Assembly (NCBI GenBank): GCA_025698865.1
Contig: JAILWQ010000004.1
Span: 62,001 to 126,000 of the forward strand
Direction of reading: 5' to 3'
Origin: Erythrobacter sp.
Lineage (GTDB): Bacteria > Pseudomonadota > Alphaproteobacteria > Sphingomonadales > Sphingomonadaceae
DNA: 64,000 nucleotides
Each line of letters starts with the position of its first letter. The first letter of the stretch is position 1. Both the position numbers and the translations under genes were made by a program. The notes below the pieces were generated by a model. It was not told the DNA's origin. It saw only the letters and a list, made by a program, of their open reading frames with translations, and did not search any database. This document shows, piece after piece, positions 43,601 to 52,905 of this stretch.

Positions 43601-44454
43601 CCGAAAAGCTCGATCTCGAACATCTGCGCAGCTGGATCGGCAATGAGGAGACGGCGACGGACCTGCTGACCCCAGCGCTTGCCGAACGGTTCCACGAGAC
43701 GATCGGCCTGCCGGGCGCGCCCGCGCACGAGGGAGAACCGGCGGGCCGGCTGATCCATTTCTGCCTGTGTCAGCCCTCGGTTCCGATGGACCAGCTCGGC
43801 GAGGACGGTCACCCCGCGCGCGGCGGTTTCCTGCCGCCCGTGCCCCTGCCCCGCCGCATGTGGGCGGGAAGCCGGATCGAATTCACCGGCGATCTCGCGG
43901 TGGGTGATACCGTCGAGCGCCGCTCGCGCATCGCCGATGTCGTGGTGAAGGAGGGGCGCAGCGGCACCTTATGCTTCGTCACCGTCGACCATGAGGTTTC
44001 GGGCGGCACAGGCGTCGCGGTAAAGGAGCGCCAGACCCTCGTCTATCGCGCCATGGAAAACGGCGCCGCAGCGCCGGCAACGCCCGCCGAACCGGCTCCG
44101 CAGGGCAACGCCTTCGTGGATATCGATCCCGCGCCGCCCCTGCTGTTCCGCTATTCCGCGCTTACCTTCAACGGCCATCGGATTCACTACGATCATCCCT
44201 ACGCCACGCAGGTCGAAGGATATCCCGGCCTGGTGGTGCACGGCCCGCTTCAGGCCACGCTGTTGCTGCATCTGGCCGCGCGCGAGCGTGGCGGGCAGGC
44301 GCCCGATCGCTTCACCTTCCGGAGCGTTTCGACCCTGTTCGATCACGAGACGATGCGCCTCAATGCGGACCAGTCGGACGGAAACTCGCTGGCATTGTGG
44401 ACCGCGCGTCCCGGCGGCCCGGTCGCCATGCAGGCCGAGGCGCATTGGGCATGA
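43597..44454 (+). CDS. MaoC-family acyl-CoA hydratase (mesaconyl/itaconyl-CoA hydratase-like)
   Basis: 285 residues with two hotdog parts; the C-terminal one has FNGHRIHYDHPYATQVEGYPGLVVHGP, the dehydratase motif seen in mesaconyl-C4-CoA and itaconyl-CoA hydratases. It would add water to an unsaturated C5 acyl-CoA to give citramalyl-CoA. Overlaps the CoA-transferase and CitE genes by four bases at each end. Confidence 0.78.
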   Translation: MTEKLDLEHLRSWIGNEETATDLLTPALAERFHETIGLPGAPAHEGEPAGRLIHFCLCQPSVPMDQLGEDGHPARGGFLPPVPLPRRMWAGSRIEFTGDLAVGDTVERRSRIADVVVKEGRSGTLCFVTVDHEVSGGTGVAVKERQTLVYRAMENGAAAPATPAEPAPQGNAFVDIDPAPPLLFRYSALTFNGHRIHYDHPYATQVEGYPGLVVHGPLQATLLLHLAARERGGQAPDRFTFRSVSTLFDHETMRLNADQSDGNSLALWTARPGGPVAMQAEAHWA

Positions 44455-45317
44455 GCGCCCACCGCGTCTGCTCCCTTCCCTCGGTTGTCGCGCCGCTCTT
44501 CGTTCCCGGCAACCGATCCGACCGCTTTGCCGGTGCGGCGAGGAGCGGAGCGGATGCGGTCATCATCGATCTGGAAGACGCCGTTCCCGCGGAGGCCAAG
44601 GATGCGGCGCGCCGCGCGCTCTCCACCGAGTTCACCGATCTCCCGGTGATCGTGCGGATCAACGCGGTCGGTACCCAGTGGCACGAGGCGGACCTCGCCG
44701 CGCTCGCCAATCTTCCGGTGGCCGGCATCATGCTGCCCAAGAGCGAGATGGCCGCCGATCTGGAGCGGATCGCACGCACTGCCCCGGTGATCGCGCTGGT
44801 GGAAACAGTGCGCGGCATCGTCAACGCGCGCAGTCTCGCAGCTTCGGGCAAAGCCGCGCGGCTGGCCTTCGGATCGGTCGATTATGCCGTGGACCTCGGC
44901 TGCGAGCATGTCCGCGACGCGCTGGCGGCGGCGCGCGCCGAACTGATCCTCGCCTCGCGTCTGGCCGACCTGCCAGCGCCACTGGACGGGGTCACCACCG
45001 ATGTGAGCGACGCAGTTGCGGCGTCGGACGATGCGCGCCACGCCCGGTCGCTGGGTTTCGGGGGCAAGCTGGCGATCCACCCCCGTCAGATCGACCCCAT
45101 TCGCACCGCCTTCAGACCCACCGACGCCGAACTCCACTGGGCCTGCACGGTTCTGGCGAGCGGAGACGGTGCGGCGAAAGTCGACGGCGAGATGGTCGAC
45201 GAACCCGTGCGTCGGCGTGCGCGGGCAATGATCGCCCGATGGGGTCCGCCCGAGCGTGGCATGACCCCCCGTCACCCGGATACGAGCAGCGACCGCGAGA
45301 AGGCATCGACGTCATGA
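44451..45317 (+). CDS. CitE-family acyl-CoA lyase (citramalyl-CoA lyase-like)
   Basis: 288 residues. TIM-barrel CitE pattern: LFVPGNRSDRFAGAARSGAD, DLEDAVP (Mg and CoA binding), ALVETVRGIVNAR, FGSVDYAVDLG and GFGGKLAIHPRQI. With a CoA-transferase and a hydratase it most resembles citramalyl-CoA lyase, giving acetyl-CoA and pyruvate, or a malyl-CoA lyase. Overlaps the porin gene. Confidence 0.82.
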   Translation: MSAHRVCSLPSVVAPLFVPGNRSDRFAGAARSGADAVIIDLEDAVPAEAKDAARRALSTEFTDLPVIVRINAVGTQWHEADLAALANLPVAGIMLPKSEMAADLERIARTAPVIALVETVRGIVNARSLAASGKAARLAFGSVDYAVDLGCEHVRDALAAARAELILASRLADLPAPLDGVTTDVSDAVAASDDARHARSLGFGGKLAIHPRQIDPIRTAFRPTDAELHWACTVLASGDGAAKVDGEMVDEPVRRRARAMIARWGPPERGMTPRHPDTSSDREKASTS

Positions 45318-46900
45318 ACAGGTTTCTGATCCGGGCCATGGCGACCGCGAGCGCATTTGCCCTTCCGGTCGCCGCTCAGGGACAGGACCTGGCAAGCCGG
45401 CCCGCCCCCGAATCTGCGGAGCGGGACGCGGAAACGACCTATCGCATGCTGGTCGCGCTGATCGACGAGATGGTCGCCGAAGGCCTCATCACGCGCGATC
45501 GTGCCGACGCTCTGATCGCGCGTGCGGAAAGCGGCGCGTCGAACACCCGTATGGCCGATGCCGGAAACCTCGCCCCGCCAGCGCCCGGTGCAACCGGTCC
45601 GGACGTGCCGCCCGCTGCCGCAACGCCCCCCAATGCCGGCCAGGTCCCGCCGGCGCGTTCCGACAGCTTGCCGGGAACCCCCGCTGCGGCGGGCGGCGCG
45701 ATCCGGGTTTCCTCGACCCAGCCCGACGTTCCCGCCGACCTCAAAGTCGACTGGACCCGCGGCGCTCCTGTGTTCTCGAGCCGCGACGGCACCTTTTCGT
45801 TCAAACCCCGCGGCCGCATTCTGGCGGACATGCAGACCACCGGAGGATCGGATTACGATCCGCGCAACATCACCACCTCGACCCTGCGCCAGTTCCGCTT
45901 CGGCGCGCAGGGCACGATCGGCGAGCATCTCTTCTTCCAGTTCGAAGCCGACTTTCGCCGGAACCAGACCGAGGTCAACAACACGTTCGTCGGTTATCGC
46001 CAGCGTTTCGGCAAGGTCGAGGCCGATGTGCGCATCGGAAGCCTGCTGGTCGACCGGGGGCTGGACGTCGCGACCGCGGCGCCGTCGAACCCGTTCATCA
46101 CGCTCAACGTCGACTCGCTGGCCCTTGCCCCGCGCGGAGGCGTCTTCATCATGGGCGCCGCGGCGCGGGCGAGCGGACCGAACTGGCACGCCTCCCTCGC
46201 TTTGCACGGCGACCGGATCGATGCGGATCTGATCCAGAGCGACAACCGCATCCTAGTCTCGCGCGCGCACTTGAACCCGCTGCTGGGCGACAGCGGCACG
46301 ATCCATATCGGCGGCTGGGCCTATGACGAGGCGCTGCCGGGCGAGGATGCCGCCGTCGATGTCGACACTCTGATCGCCGGGGCACTCAATGCGAATGTGC
46401 GCGTGGAGACCCCTGCCCTGACCGGAGTGGACGGAAGCCGCGCGTTCGGCGTTGAACTGGGCGCGTTTCGCGGACCGTTATATCTCTACGGCGAATACGG
46501 AGAACGGCATCTGCGCCGCGGACCGGTCGCGACGTTCGGGGACGCGACCTACAAGGCGCTCTCCATTGCGGGCGGGTGGTGGATCACGGGCGAGCGGGTC
46601 CCCTACCAGTCGCGCAGCGGCACCTTCGTCGCTCCGCGCGTCTTCGACCCGCTGCTCGGCGGCGAGAACGCCGGGCTGGGTGCGTTCGAACTGGTCGGAC
46701 GATACGAACGGGTCGACCATGGCGACGTGCCGCAGGGCGGCACCGGCGATGCGATCACGGTGGGCCTCAACTGGCACATGACGAACTATTTCCGCCTGAT
46801 GTTCGATCTGAGGCACTGGCGCACCGACAATCTGACCGGCCCCTATGTCGGCGAGGACAGCGGCAACACCCTGGCCGCGAGGGCGGAGGTGTCCTTCTGA
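45314..46900 (+). CDS. OprP/OprO-like outer membrane porin
   Basis: 528 residues: signal peptide to about residue 23, a helical and Pro-rich N-terminal region, then a beta-barrel (DGTFSFKPRGRILADMQ onward) ending in a C-terminal Phe (AEVSF). The family includes phosphate- and pyrophosphate-selective porins. Coupled to citE by overlap, so it likely imports the operon's substrate across the outer membrane. Converges on the quinone reductase gene with a 13-base gap. Confidence 0.8.
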   Translation: MNRFLIRAMATASAFALPVAAQGQDLASRPAPESAERDAETTYRMLVALIDEMVAEGLITRDRADALIARAESGASNTRMADAGNLAPPAPGATGPDVPPAAATPPNAGQVPPARSDSLPGTPAAAGGAIRVSSTQPDVPADLKVDWTRGAPVFSSRDGTFSFKPRGRILADMQTTGGSDYDPRNITTSTLRQFRFGAQGTIGEHLFFQFEADFRRNQTEVNNTFVGYRQRFGKVEADVRIGSLLVDRGLDVATAAPSNPFITLNVDSLALAPRGGVFIMGAAARASGPNWHASLALHGDRIDADLIQSDNRILVSRAHLNPLLGDSGTIHIGGWAYDEALPGEDAAVDVDTLIAGALNANVRVETPALTGVDGSRAFGVELGAFRGPLYLYGEYGERHLRRGPVATFGDATYKALSIAGGWWITGERVPYQSRSGTFVAPRVFDPLLGGENAGLGAFELVGRYERVDHGDVPQGGTGDAITVGLNWHMTNYFRLMFDLRHWRTDNLTGPYVGEDSGNTLAARAEVSF

Positions 46901-46913
46901 CCGGCAGGCGAAG

Positions 46914-47633
46914 CTACACTTTGCTTGACCAGTCCCTGCTGCCCACCCCGGCCAGAAGGTCTTTCGGGGCGGGTATGGGTCTTGCCTCGTAAGGAGCCTC
47001 GACCAGATCACGGACCCGCGAGCGCAGTTCGTCGATCATGCCGGCGCGCTCCGCATCGGTGCTTCGCGCGACGGCATAGGATACCTGCGGCGGCACCAGA
47101 TCGAAGCCGAGATAGCCGAGAAAGAGCTGCTGGATCGGCCACAGCACCTTGTCGATGGGCCCGTATTCGCCCTCGTCACTGAAGCGGCGCGGCGTGCCTC
47201 CGGTGGTCACGCTCAACAGGCTGCGCCGGCCTTTGAAGATGCCTGAATCGAACCGCGTACCGTCGGCATAGGTCACGCCATAGGCGTTCACCCGATCGAT
47301 CCAGCCTTTCAGGATCGCCGGTGGACCGCCCCACCAGATCGGAAACTGGAGGATAAGCAGATCGGCCGCGCGCAGCCGGTCCTGTTCGCGCGCGATTTCG
47401 GGTGCGAACCTTTCGTTCAGCGCCGCGTCCTTCTGCGCCGCCTGATAGTGGAACGGGTCCGGCACCGCGTCGAGGAAATCGACCGGCCCGCCGGCCGCGC
47501 CGAAGCCTTGAGCATAAAGGTCGGATACCACCACGTCATGCCCGGCGCGGCGCGCCTCGTCACCGGCCGCTTCGCAGAGCGCGGCGTTGAAGGAATCGGT
47601 CGCTGGATGCGCGTAGACGATGAGGACATTCAT
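46914..47633 (-). CDS. NAD(P)H:quinone oxidoreductase, flavodoxin-2 family
   Basis: 239 residues. Flavodoxin-like core: MNVLIVYAHPATDSFNAALC, LLILQFPIWWGGPPAILKGWIDR and TTGGTPRRFSDEG. Such FMN/FAD enzymes reduce quinones. Last gene of the leftward catabolic operon. A 17-codon frame with its own Shine-Dalgarno sits directly upstream and overlaps its start. Confidence 0.82.
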   Translation of the reverse strand: MNVLIVYAHPATDSFNAALCEAAGDEARRAGHDVVVSDLYAQGFGAAGGPVDFLDAVPDPFHYQAAQKDAALNERFAPEIAREQDRLRAADLLILQFPIWWGGPPAILKGWIDRVNAYGVTYADGTRFDSGIFKGRRSLLSVTTGGTPRRFSDEGEYGPIDKVLWPIQQLFLGYLGFDLVPPQVSYAVARSTDAERAGMIDELRSRVRDLVEAPYEARPIPAPKDLLAGVGSRDWSSKV

Positions 47634-47683
47634 AGTCTCAGCGCCACCCGATCGAGTGCCGGGGCGTTGGGTTTCACAGTCAT
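47630..47683 (-). CDS. Possible 17-residue leader ORF before the quinone reductase
   Basis: ATG at 47683 with GGAG five bases upstream, running to a TGA that overlaps the quinone reductase ATG. The peptide has no recognisable motif. The strong Shine-Dalgarno and the overlap suggest translational coupling; it might also be chance. The rest of the 172-base gap holds nothing else I can name. Confidence 0.3.
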   Translation of the reverse strand: MTVKPNAPALDRVALRL

Positions 47684-47805
47684 GCTTGCTCCGTTCTCTG
47701 CAAGGGGCCGGCGGGGCGGCGCGATCGGTCGGCCAGGATCAGGGCGGAGACGACGGACAGGGCCTCGGCCCGGCACCGCCCGTCGCCGGATGGTCCGCCG
47801 CAATC

Positions 47806-48720
47806 CTAGCCCAGCATGACCCGGCGGCCGGCGTCGTGGAAGAAATGGCGCTTCTCTTCGTCCGTCAGCAGCTGCGCGGCTTCGTGCGCCCGCTCGATCA
47901 TCTCGGCATAAGTGCCGGACGACGTGCCGATATCCGAACCCCACATCACCTTGTCCGCGCCGTAGAAATCGACCACCCGGCGCAGAACCTCGTGCGGGGC
48001 GATGCCCTTTTCGCGGATGAAATCCATGTTCAGCGACGTGAATTTGTAAGTGATGTTGTCGCGCTGCGCGAAGCCGTCGAAACGTTCGTCGATCCCGAAA
48101 TGGGGCTGGGTGACGTCCGGCAGGAAAACATGGTCGAGCGCGATGCGCAGCTTCGGGAGACGATCCGCCATCGCCTCGATCACAGGCGCCAGCTCGTACG
48201 AGCCATGCGCCGGCGCCTCGATGTCCACGATCAGCCCGAGCTCGTCGGCCGTGGTCCACGCCTCCATTGCAGCGTCATTGGTCAGCCACGCCTTGCGATC
48301 CTTCACGCCCACTCCGAAGAAGCGGATGCCGATGATGCCGCGCTCGGCATAGTCGCGGATCATCTGCGGCGTTTCCGGCGCTTGCGGATCGACGATGATG
48401 ATGGCCCGCATCTCGCCGGGATAGAGGTCGGCGGCATCGACGATATAGCTGTTGTCGGTGCCGTAGATCAGACCTTTCTGGACCGCCGCCATGCCGACGA
48501 CGTTCTGTTCGGCCATCCAATCATGCATCTGCTCTGCGGTAGGCTTTTCATTGACCGGGTCGGGACCGTGCATCCCGCCGGGCCGCCCGACCGTGCCGGG
48601 GCCGAAGAACGACGTCTCGGCATCGCCTTCCTTGAACGGCTTGGTGCGCGGATAGCGTTCCAGATCGTCCGACACCAGGTGGGCGTGGGCGTCGTAAATG
48701 GGGCCATCGTATTTGGTCAT
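47806..48720 (-). CDS. Amidohydrolase family 2 metal-dependent hydrolase or decarboxylase
   Basis: 304 residues, TIM-barrel amidohydrolase: N-terminal DAHAHLVSDD metal motif, AGIRFFGVG-like strand, HVFLPD and the C-terminal VMWGSDIGTSSG. Members act on lactones or decarboxylate aromatic/pyrone acids (2-pyrone-4,6-dicarboxylate lactonase, ACMSD group). The substrate is unknown; neighbours point to a carboxylic or aromatic acid pathway. Confidence 0.78.
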   Translation of the reverse strand: MTKYDGPIYDAHAHLVSDDLERYPRTKPFKEGDAETSFFGPGTVGRPGGMHGPDPVNEKPTAEQMHDWMAEQNVVGMAAVQKGLIYGTDNSYIVDAADLYPGEMRAIIIVDPQAPETPQMIRDYAERGIIGIRFFGVGVKDRKAWLTNDAAMEAWTTADELGLIVDIEAPAHGSYELAPVIEAMADRLPKLRIALDHVFLPDVTQPHFGIDERFDGFAQRDNITYKFTSLNMDFIREKGIAPHEVLRRVVDFYGADKVMWGSDIGTSSGTYAEMIERAHEAAQLLTDEEKRHFFHDAGRRVMLG

Positions 48721-48761
48721 GAAGCGATCCTTTCTTTGAGAAAACGAAACCGGGCGGGCGG

Positions 48762-50462
48762 TCAGAACAGATTGTACTGGACGCTGACCTGGACCCGGTT
48801 CAGCTCGCCATGGTCCTCGATACCGAGCGCCCGGTTGGCTTCGGTCTGGCCGCGCAGGCCGAGGTAGCCGTGGACATATTCGATGCCGAGACCGAGCTGG
48901 GGTATCGGGTTCCAGAGCAGGTTGGCGTGCAAGGTCGTCAGCCGTTCCGGATAGTTGAGCGGCAGGCTGTTATCGGGGTTTTCGATCCGTTCGTGGCCCG
49001 CCGTGATGTTCGAGCGCAGCGTGTCCGACCAGTAATGCCGATACCAGGCGGTGGCGCCGTAGGACGTGATCGGGCGCAGCTTCCCGTCGGTGCCCAGCAC
49101 CGCGCCGTTGCCGGCGTTGGGGTTGCGGGCGCCGTTCGGGGCGCCCCCTTGCGCAAACGAGATCGCCTGCGGGATGGTCATGTACCGTCCGATGCCCGGG
49201 CCGCCATTGGCCTGGAGCGACAACGTGTCCTGACCGAAGGTCTTGAGCGTGGCGTTCACCTGACCGCCGAACCCGACGGTCGATGCGCTGCCGGCGAAAT
49301 TGAAATCCCCGTCCGGCCCAACGAACGGAAGGGATGCACCGCCGGTATCGAGATTGATGAAGCGCAGCACGCCCGCGGTCGAAATCCGCAGCCGGTCGTT
49401 GCTCCAGGTATAGCGAGCGGTGAGGTCCGGCGCCTGATTGAGAACACGCGAGCTCATCGCCGCGCCGACGGGATAATTGCTGGTGTGGTCCGCCCCGAGG
49501 AAATCGCCCTCCGGGTTCTCGATCCCGAGCGTCAGCGTGCCACTCCTGCCGAACGGGGTCTGATACCGGATCAGCGGCTGGCGGATGGCGAAACCGTTGC
49601 CGACCGATCCTGTCAGATCCAGCGTCTCCGGCGCCGCCGCCAGATCGAAGAACACCGAAAACGCCTGCCCGACCAGCACCTTGCCCACCGAAACATAGGC
49701 ATTGCGCAGACGCGGGCTGACCGGATTGGTGAGCAGCGCGATGCCGCCGGTGCCGTAGAAATCGACCTCCACCAGCGCATCGACCTTGCCCAGGCTGGTA
49801 TCGGTCTCCGCCCCCAGGAAGAAACGCGACTGGCGCGCCGTCATCATGAAATGTCCGTTGCGGTTCGCCTGCGCGGTTCCGTTGATGGGAATCGCGGCGG
49901 CATCCGTGGGTACGACATTGAGATTGGCACCGGACAGATCGCTGAAGGCGTCCACCTTGATCAGCCCGCCCAGGCGGATCGTCGTATCCGTGCCCGGCAC
50001 TCGAAAGCTCAGGCCCTTGCCGGCCGCCACCTTGCGGGCCTGCGGATTGGGCTCGATGATCCCCGGACCGGCATAGACTGTGCCGAGGATGTCGCCCTGC
50101 CGCCTTTCGGTGCCCAGCGGGCTGTCCAGCGCCGCGGTGACGACGGGCGCGGCGCTCGCGTCTGGCCGGCGTTCGGGCTCCGCCTCTGTCGCAGATTCCG
50201 CCGGTTCCGCGCGCGCCATCTGGGCAGGCGCCTGAGGTGACGGCTCGGCAAGCTTGACGCCCGCCTTGTCCTTCTCCGCCAGCCTCGCTTCCAGAGCGGC
50301 CTGGTTCTCCTGCAGCTTCTCGATCGCCGCGGTCAGCGCCTGGATCTGGGCTCGCAGATCGGTGTCGTCCGTCGCCTGCGCATGGGCGACGCCGGTGAAC
50401 GCGGTGCTCGCCATCATCGCAGCCAGCAGGCGCATCGATCGTGCGGTCTTGCCTGTAATCAT
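48762..50462 (-). CDS. DcaP-like outer membrane porin
   Basis: 566 residues: signal peptide to about residue 28 (ending AHAQ), a coiled-coil (DLRAQIQALTAAIEKLQENQAALEARLAEK), an acidic linker, and a beta-barrel with C-terminal VQYNLF. DcaP proteins are trimeric porins for dicarboxylates and related anions. Sits between the amidohydrolase and the BKACE gene, so it probably admits the operon's substrate. Confidence 0.8.
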   Translation of the reverse strand: MITGKTARSMRLLAAMMASTAFTGVAHAQATDDTDLRAQIQALTAAIEKLQENQAALEARLAEKDKAGVKLAEPSPQAPAQMARAEPAESATEAEPERRPDASAAPVVTAALDSPLGTERRQGDILGTVYAGPGIIEPNPQARKVAAGKGLSFRVPGTDTTIRLGGLIKVDAFSDLSGANLNVVPTDAAAIPINGTAQANRNGHFMMTARQSRFFLGAETDTSLGKVDALVEVDFYGTGGIALLTNPVSPRLRNAYVSVGKVLVGQAFSVFFDLAAAPETLDLTGSVGNGFAIRQPLIRYQTPFGRSGTLTLGIENPEGDFLGADHTSNYPVGAAMSSRVLNQAPDLTARYTWSNDRLRISTAGVLRFINLDTGGASLPFVGPDGDFNFAGSASTVGFGGQVNATLKTFGQDTLSLQANGGPGIGRYMTIPQAISFAQGGAPNGARNPNAGNGAVLGTDGKLRPITSYGATAWYRHYWSDTLRSNITAGHERIENPDNSLPLNYPERLTTLHANLLWNPIPQLGLGIEYVHGYLGLRGQTEANRALGIEDHGELNRVQVSVQYNLF

Positions 50463-50525
50463 CCCTCTTCCCCAAAAATTATCGGCCGCTTGCGATATCG
50501 GCGGCGGTTGCTGTTTCGGGCGCTG

Positions 50526-51452
50526 TCAGAACGCGACGTTGTCGCGACCCTTCAGTGCCAGAATGGTGCGCGCCTCGGCCGGCGTGACGCATTCGATCGA
50601 CAGGGTTTCCAGAATCGAGCGGATCATGCCGACCTGCTCGGCATTGGATCGGGCGAGGCGGCCCTTGCCGGCGTAGAGCGAATCCTCCAGCCCGACCCGG
50701 ACATTGCCGCCATTGATCGCCCCCATCGTGGTGAACGGCAGCTGGTGTCGCCCGCTGGCCATGACCGACCAGACGTAGTCGTCTCCGAACAGCCGATCGG
50801 CGATCCGTCTTGCGTGAAGCAGGTTTTCCGCATCCGGGCCCTGTCCGCCGAGGACGCCGAAGATCGACTGCACGAACAGCGGCGGCGTCACGAGCTTGCG
50901 ATCGAGAAAGTGCGCCAGCGTGTAGAGATGGCCGACATCGTAGCATTCGAACTCGAACCGGGTTCCATGGCCCTTGCCCAGACGTTCGGCGATCTGCTCG
51001 ATATCACTGAAAGTGTTGCGGAAAATCAGGTCGCGCGACCCTTCCAGCCAAGCCGGTTCCCAATCATATTTGAACGTCTCGATACGTTCGGCCGCCGGGA
51101 AGAAACCGAAATTCATCGACCCCATGTTGAGCGAGGCGAGTTCCGGCGAGGCGCGCTCTGCCGCAGCCAGACGCTCGTCCAGCGTCATGCCCAGGCCGCC
51201 CCCGGTGGTGATGTTGACGACGGCGTCGGTCGCTTCTCCGATCTGCGGAAGAAACTGCATGAAGGTCGCGGGATCGGGCGACGGGCTGCCGTCCTCGGGA
51301 TTGCGTGCGTGAAGGTGCAGGATTGCAGCGCCTGCCTCGGCCGCCTCGATCGATTCCCGGGCGATCTCGTCCGGAGTGATCGGCAGATGCGGGCTCATCG
51401 AAGGCGTGTGGACCGAGCCGGTGATGGCACAGCTGATGATGACTTTCGCCAT
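50526..51452 (-). CDS. BKACE family beta-keto acid cleavage enzyme (DUF849)
   Basis: 308 residues. Zn motif LHLHAR, plus VNITTGGGLGMTLDERLAA, NMGSMNFGF and GHLYTLAHFL. The family condenses a beta-keto acid with acetyl-CoA and cleaves it to acetoacetate and a CoA ester; the first member acts on 3-keto-5-aminohexanoate. The sidechain specificity cannot be read here. Mid operon. Confidence 0.85.
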   Translation of the reverse strand: MAKVIISCAITGSVHTPSMSPHLPITPDEIARESIEAAEAGAAILHLHARNPEDGSPSPDPATFMQFLPQIGEATDAVVNITTGGGLGMTLDERLAAAERASPELASLNMGSMNFGFFPAAERIETFKYDWEPAWLEGSRDLIFRNTFSDIEQIAERLGKGHGTRFEFECYDVGHLYTLAHFLDRKLVTPPLFVQSIFGVLGGQGPDAENLLHARRIADRLFGDDYVWSVMASGRHQLPFTTMGAINGGNVRVGLEDSLYAGKGRLARSNAEQVGMIRSILETLSIECVTPAEARTILALKGRDNVAF

Positions 51453-51534
51453 GGGAAAGCTCCTGCGGGCCTTGTGATCGGCCCGGCGATGTGAGGAAAA
51501 ATGGGGGGGCAGGCGCTGCCTGCCCCGTCGCCGT

Positions 51535-52905
51535 TCAGCTTACGGTGTCGGCATCGACCGTCCGGCGCGCCATCCAGAAGGCGAGGCCCGAGACGATACC
51601 GGTGGAGACGACTACCAGCATGGCCATCCGCAAACCCGCACCTTCGCTGAGCGACATCGTGTTGTGCGCATAATCGCTGATGAGGCCGACGAGCGGCGGT
51701 CCGATGCCCAGTCCGATCAGGTTGATGATGACCAGCGTCAGCGCAGACATCGTCGCACGGCTGCGGGGCGTCGAGAGCCCCTGACAGATCGCATGGGTCG
51801 GTCCGAGATACACGCTGGTCAGCGCGCCGCCCGCGGCGAGCAGCACCAGCGAAAGCTCCAGCGAGGCGGTCGTCAGCAGCGCATAGAAGATCGGCACGGC
51901 GACCAGCGATGCCACCGCCGGCACGGTCGGATACGCTTTCAGCGTGTCGCCTTTCACCCGGTCCGCCAGCCAGCCGCCGCAGAACGTTCCGAGCGCCCCG
52001 GCAAGGCCGAGCGTCAGGCCCAGAGCGATGCCCAGGAAACCGGTCGATTCAAGCCCGAAACCGGCTGCGAGCGTCGCAAGTTCGTCGGCATGATTACGCA
52101 GGTAGAACGGCGCGAGGAACGAGGTGAAACCATAGAACACCAGCCCCTGGAGCGAGGCGCCCATGATAACCCAGCGGAATGTCCGGAGAGCGGCGAAACG
52201 CTTCAGGACGGTCCATACCGACTCGCGCTCGACCTTCGGCGCGTGCTTCGCGATCTCACGGCGCGGTTCCTTGAGGAAGACGAACGCCAGCAGCGCGATG
52301 AGCAGGCCGGGAACGCCGGCGAGGAAGAACGCGACGCGCCAGCCGTAAGCATCCGCGATCACGCCGCCGAGCGCCAGGCCGACCAGCGCGCCGGTGGGAA
52401 GACCGGCGGAATAGAGGGCGAGGGCGGAGGCCCGCTTGTCCTTGGGCGTGAACTCGGTGATGAGCGAATGCGACGGCGGGACGCCGCCGGCCTCCCCCAC
52501 GCCGACCCCCAGCCGGGCGACCAGCATGTGGGCAAAGCTGTTCGCAAAACCGCACATGATGGTGAACCCGCTCCAGATGGTAACGGCCACGGCGAGGAGC
52601 TTCGGGCGGTCTCCGTGCTCTGCGAGCCGGGCAATGGGCAGGCCGAGCAGCGAATAGAACAGCGCGAAGGCGATGCCCGTGATCAATCCCAACTGCGTAT
52701 CGCTCAGAGCGAGATCGTTCTTGATCGACTCCGCGAGAATGTTGACGACCTGCCGGTCGACGAAATTGAAGACGTAGATCAGAGTGAGGATGATCAGCGC
52801 CATGCGGCGATAGCCGGGCGTGAACTTGTCCGCCGGATCCTCCACCATGGCCGACCGAGCGGCAGCGGGGACCGGTTCGGTCAGCGGGATCGCCGAGCCG
52901 CTCAT
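51535..52905 (-). CDS. MFS transporter of the leftward catabolic operon
   Basis: 456 residues, 12 membrane helices, starting near residue 35 with LIILTLIYVFNFVDRQVVNILAE. LGVGVGEAGGVPPSHSLITEFTPKDKRA is the Spinster/ACS-like motif. It likely imports the operon's acid substrate. ATGA overlap with the cupin-like gene. Confidence 0.82.
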   Translation of the reverse strand: MSGSAIPLTEPVPAAARSAMVEDPADKFTPGYRRMALIILTLIYVFNFVDRQVVNILAESIKNDLALSDTQLGLITGIAFALFYSLLGLPIARLAEHGDRPKLLAVAVTIWSGFTIMCGFANSFAHMLVARLGVGVGEAGGVPPSHSLITEFTPKDKRASALALYSAGLPTGALVGLALGGVIADAYGWRVAFFLAGVPGLLIALLAFVFLKEPRREIAKHAPKVERESVWTVLKRFAALRTFRWVIMGASLQGLVFYGFTSFLAPFYLRNHADELATLAAGFGLESTGFLGIALGLTLGLAGALGTFCGGWLADRVKGDTLKAYPTVPAVASLVAVPIFYALLTTASLELSLVLLAAGGALTSVYLGPTHAICQGLSTPRSRATMSALTLVIINLIGLGIGPPLVGLISDYAHNTMSLSEGAGLRMAMLVVVSTGIVSGLAFWMARRTVDADTVS

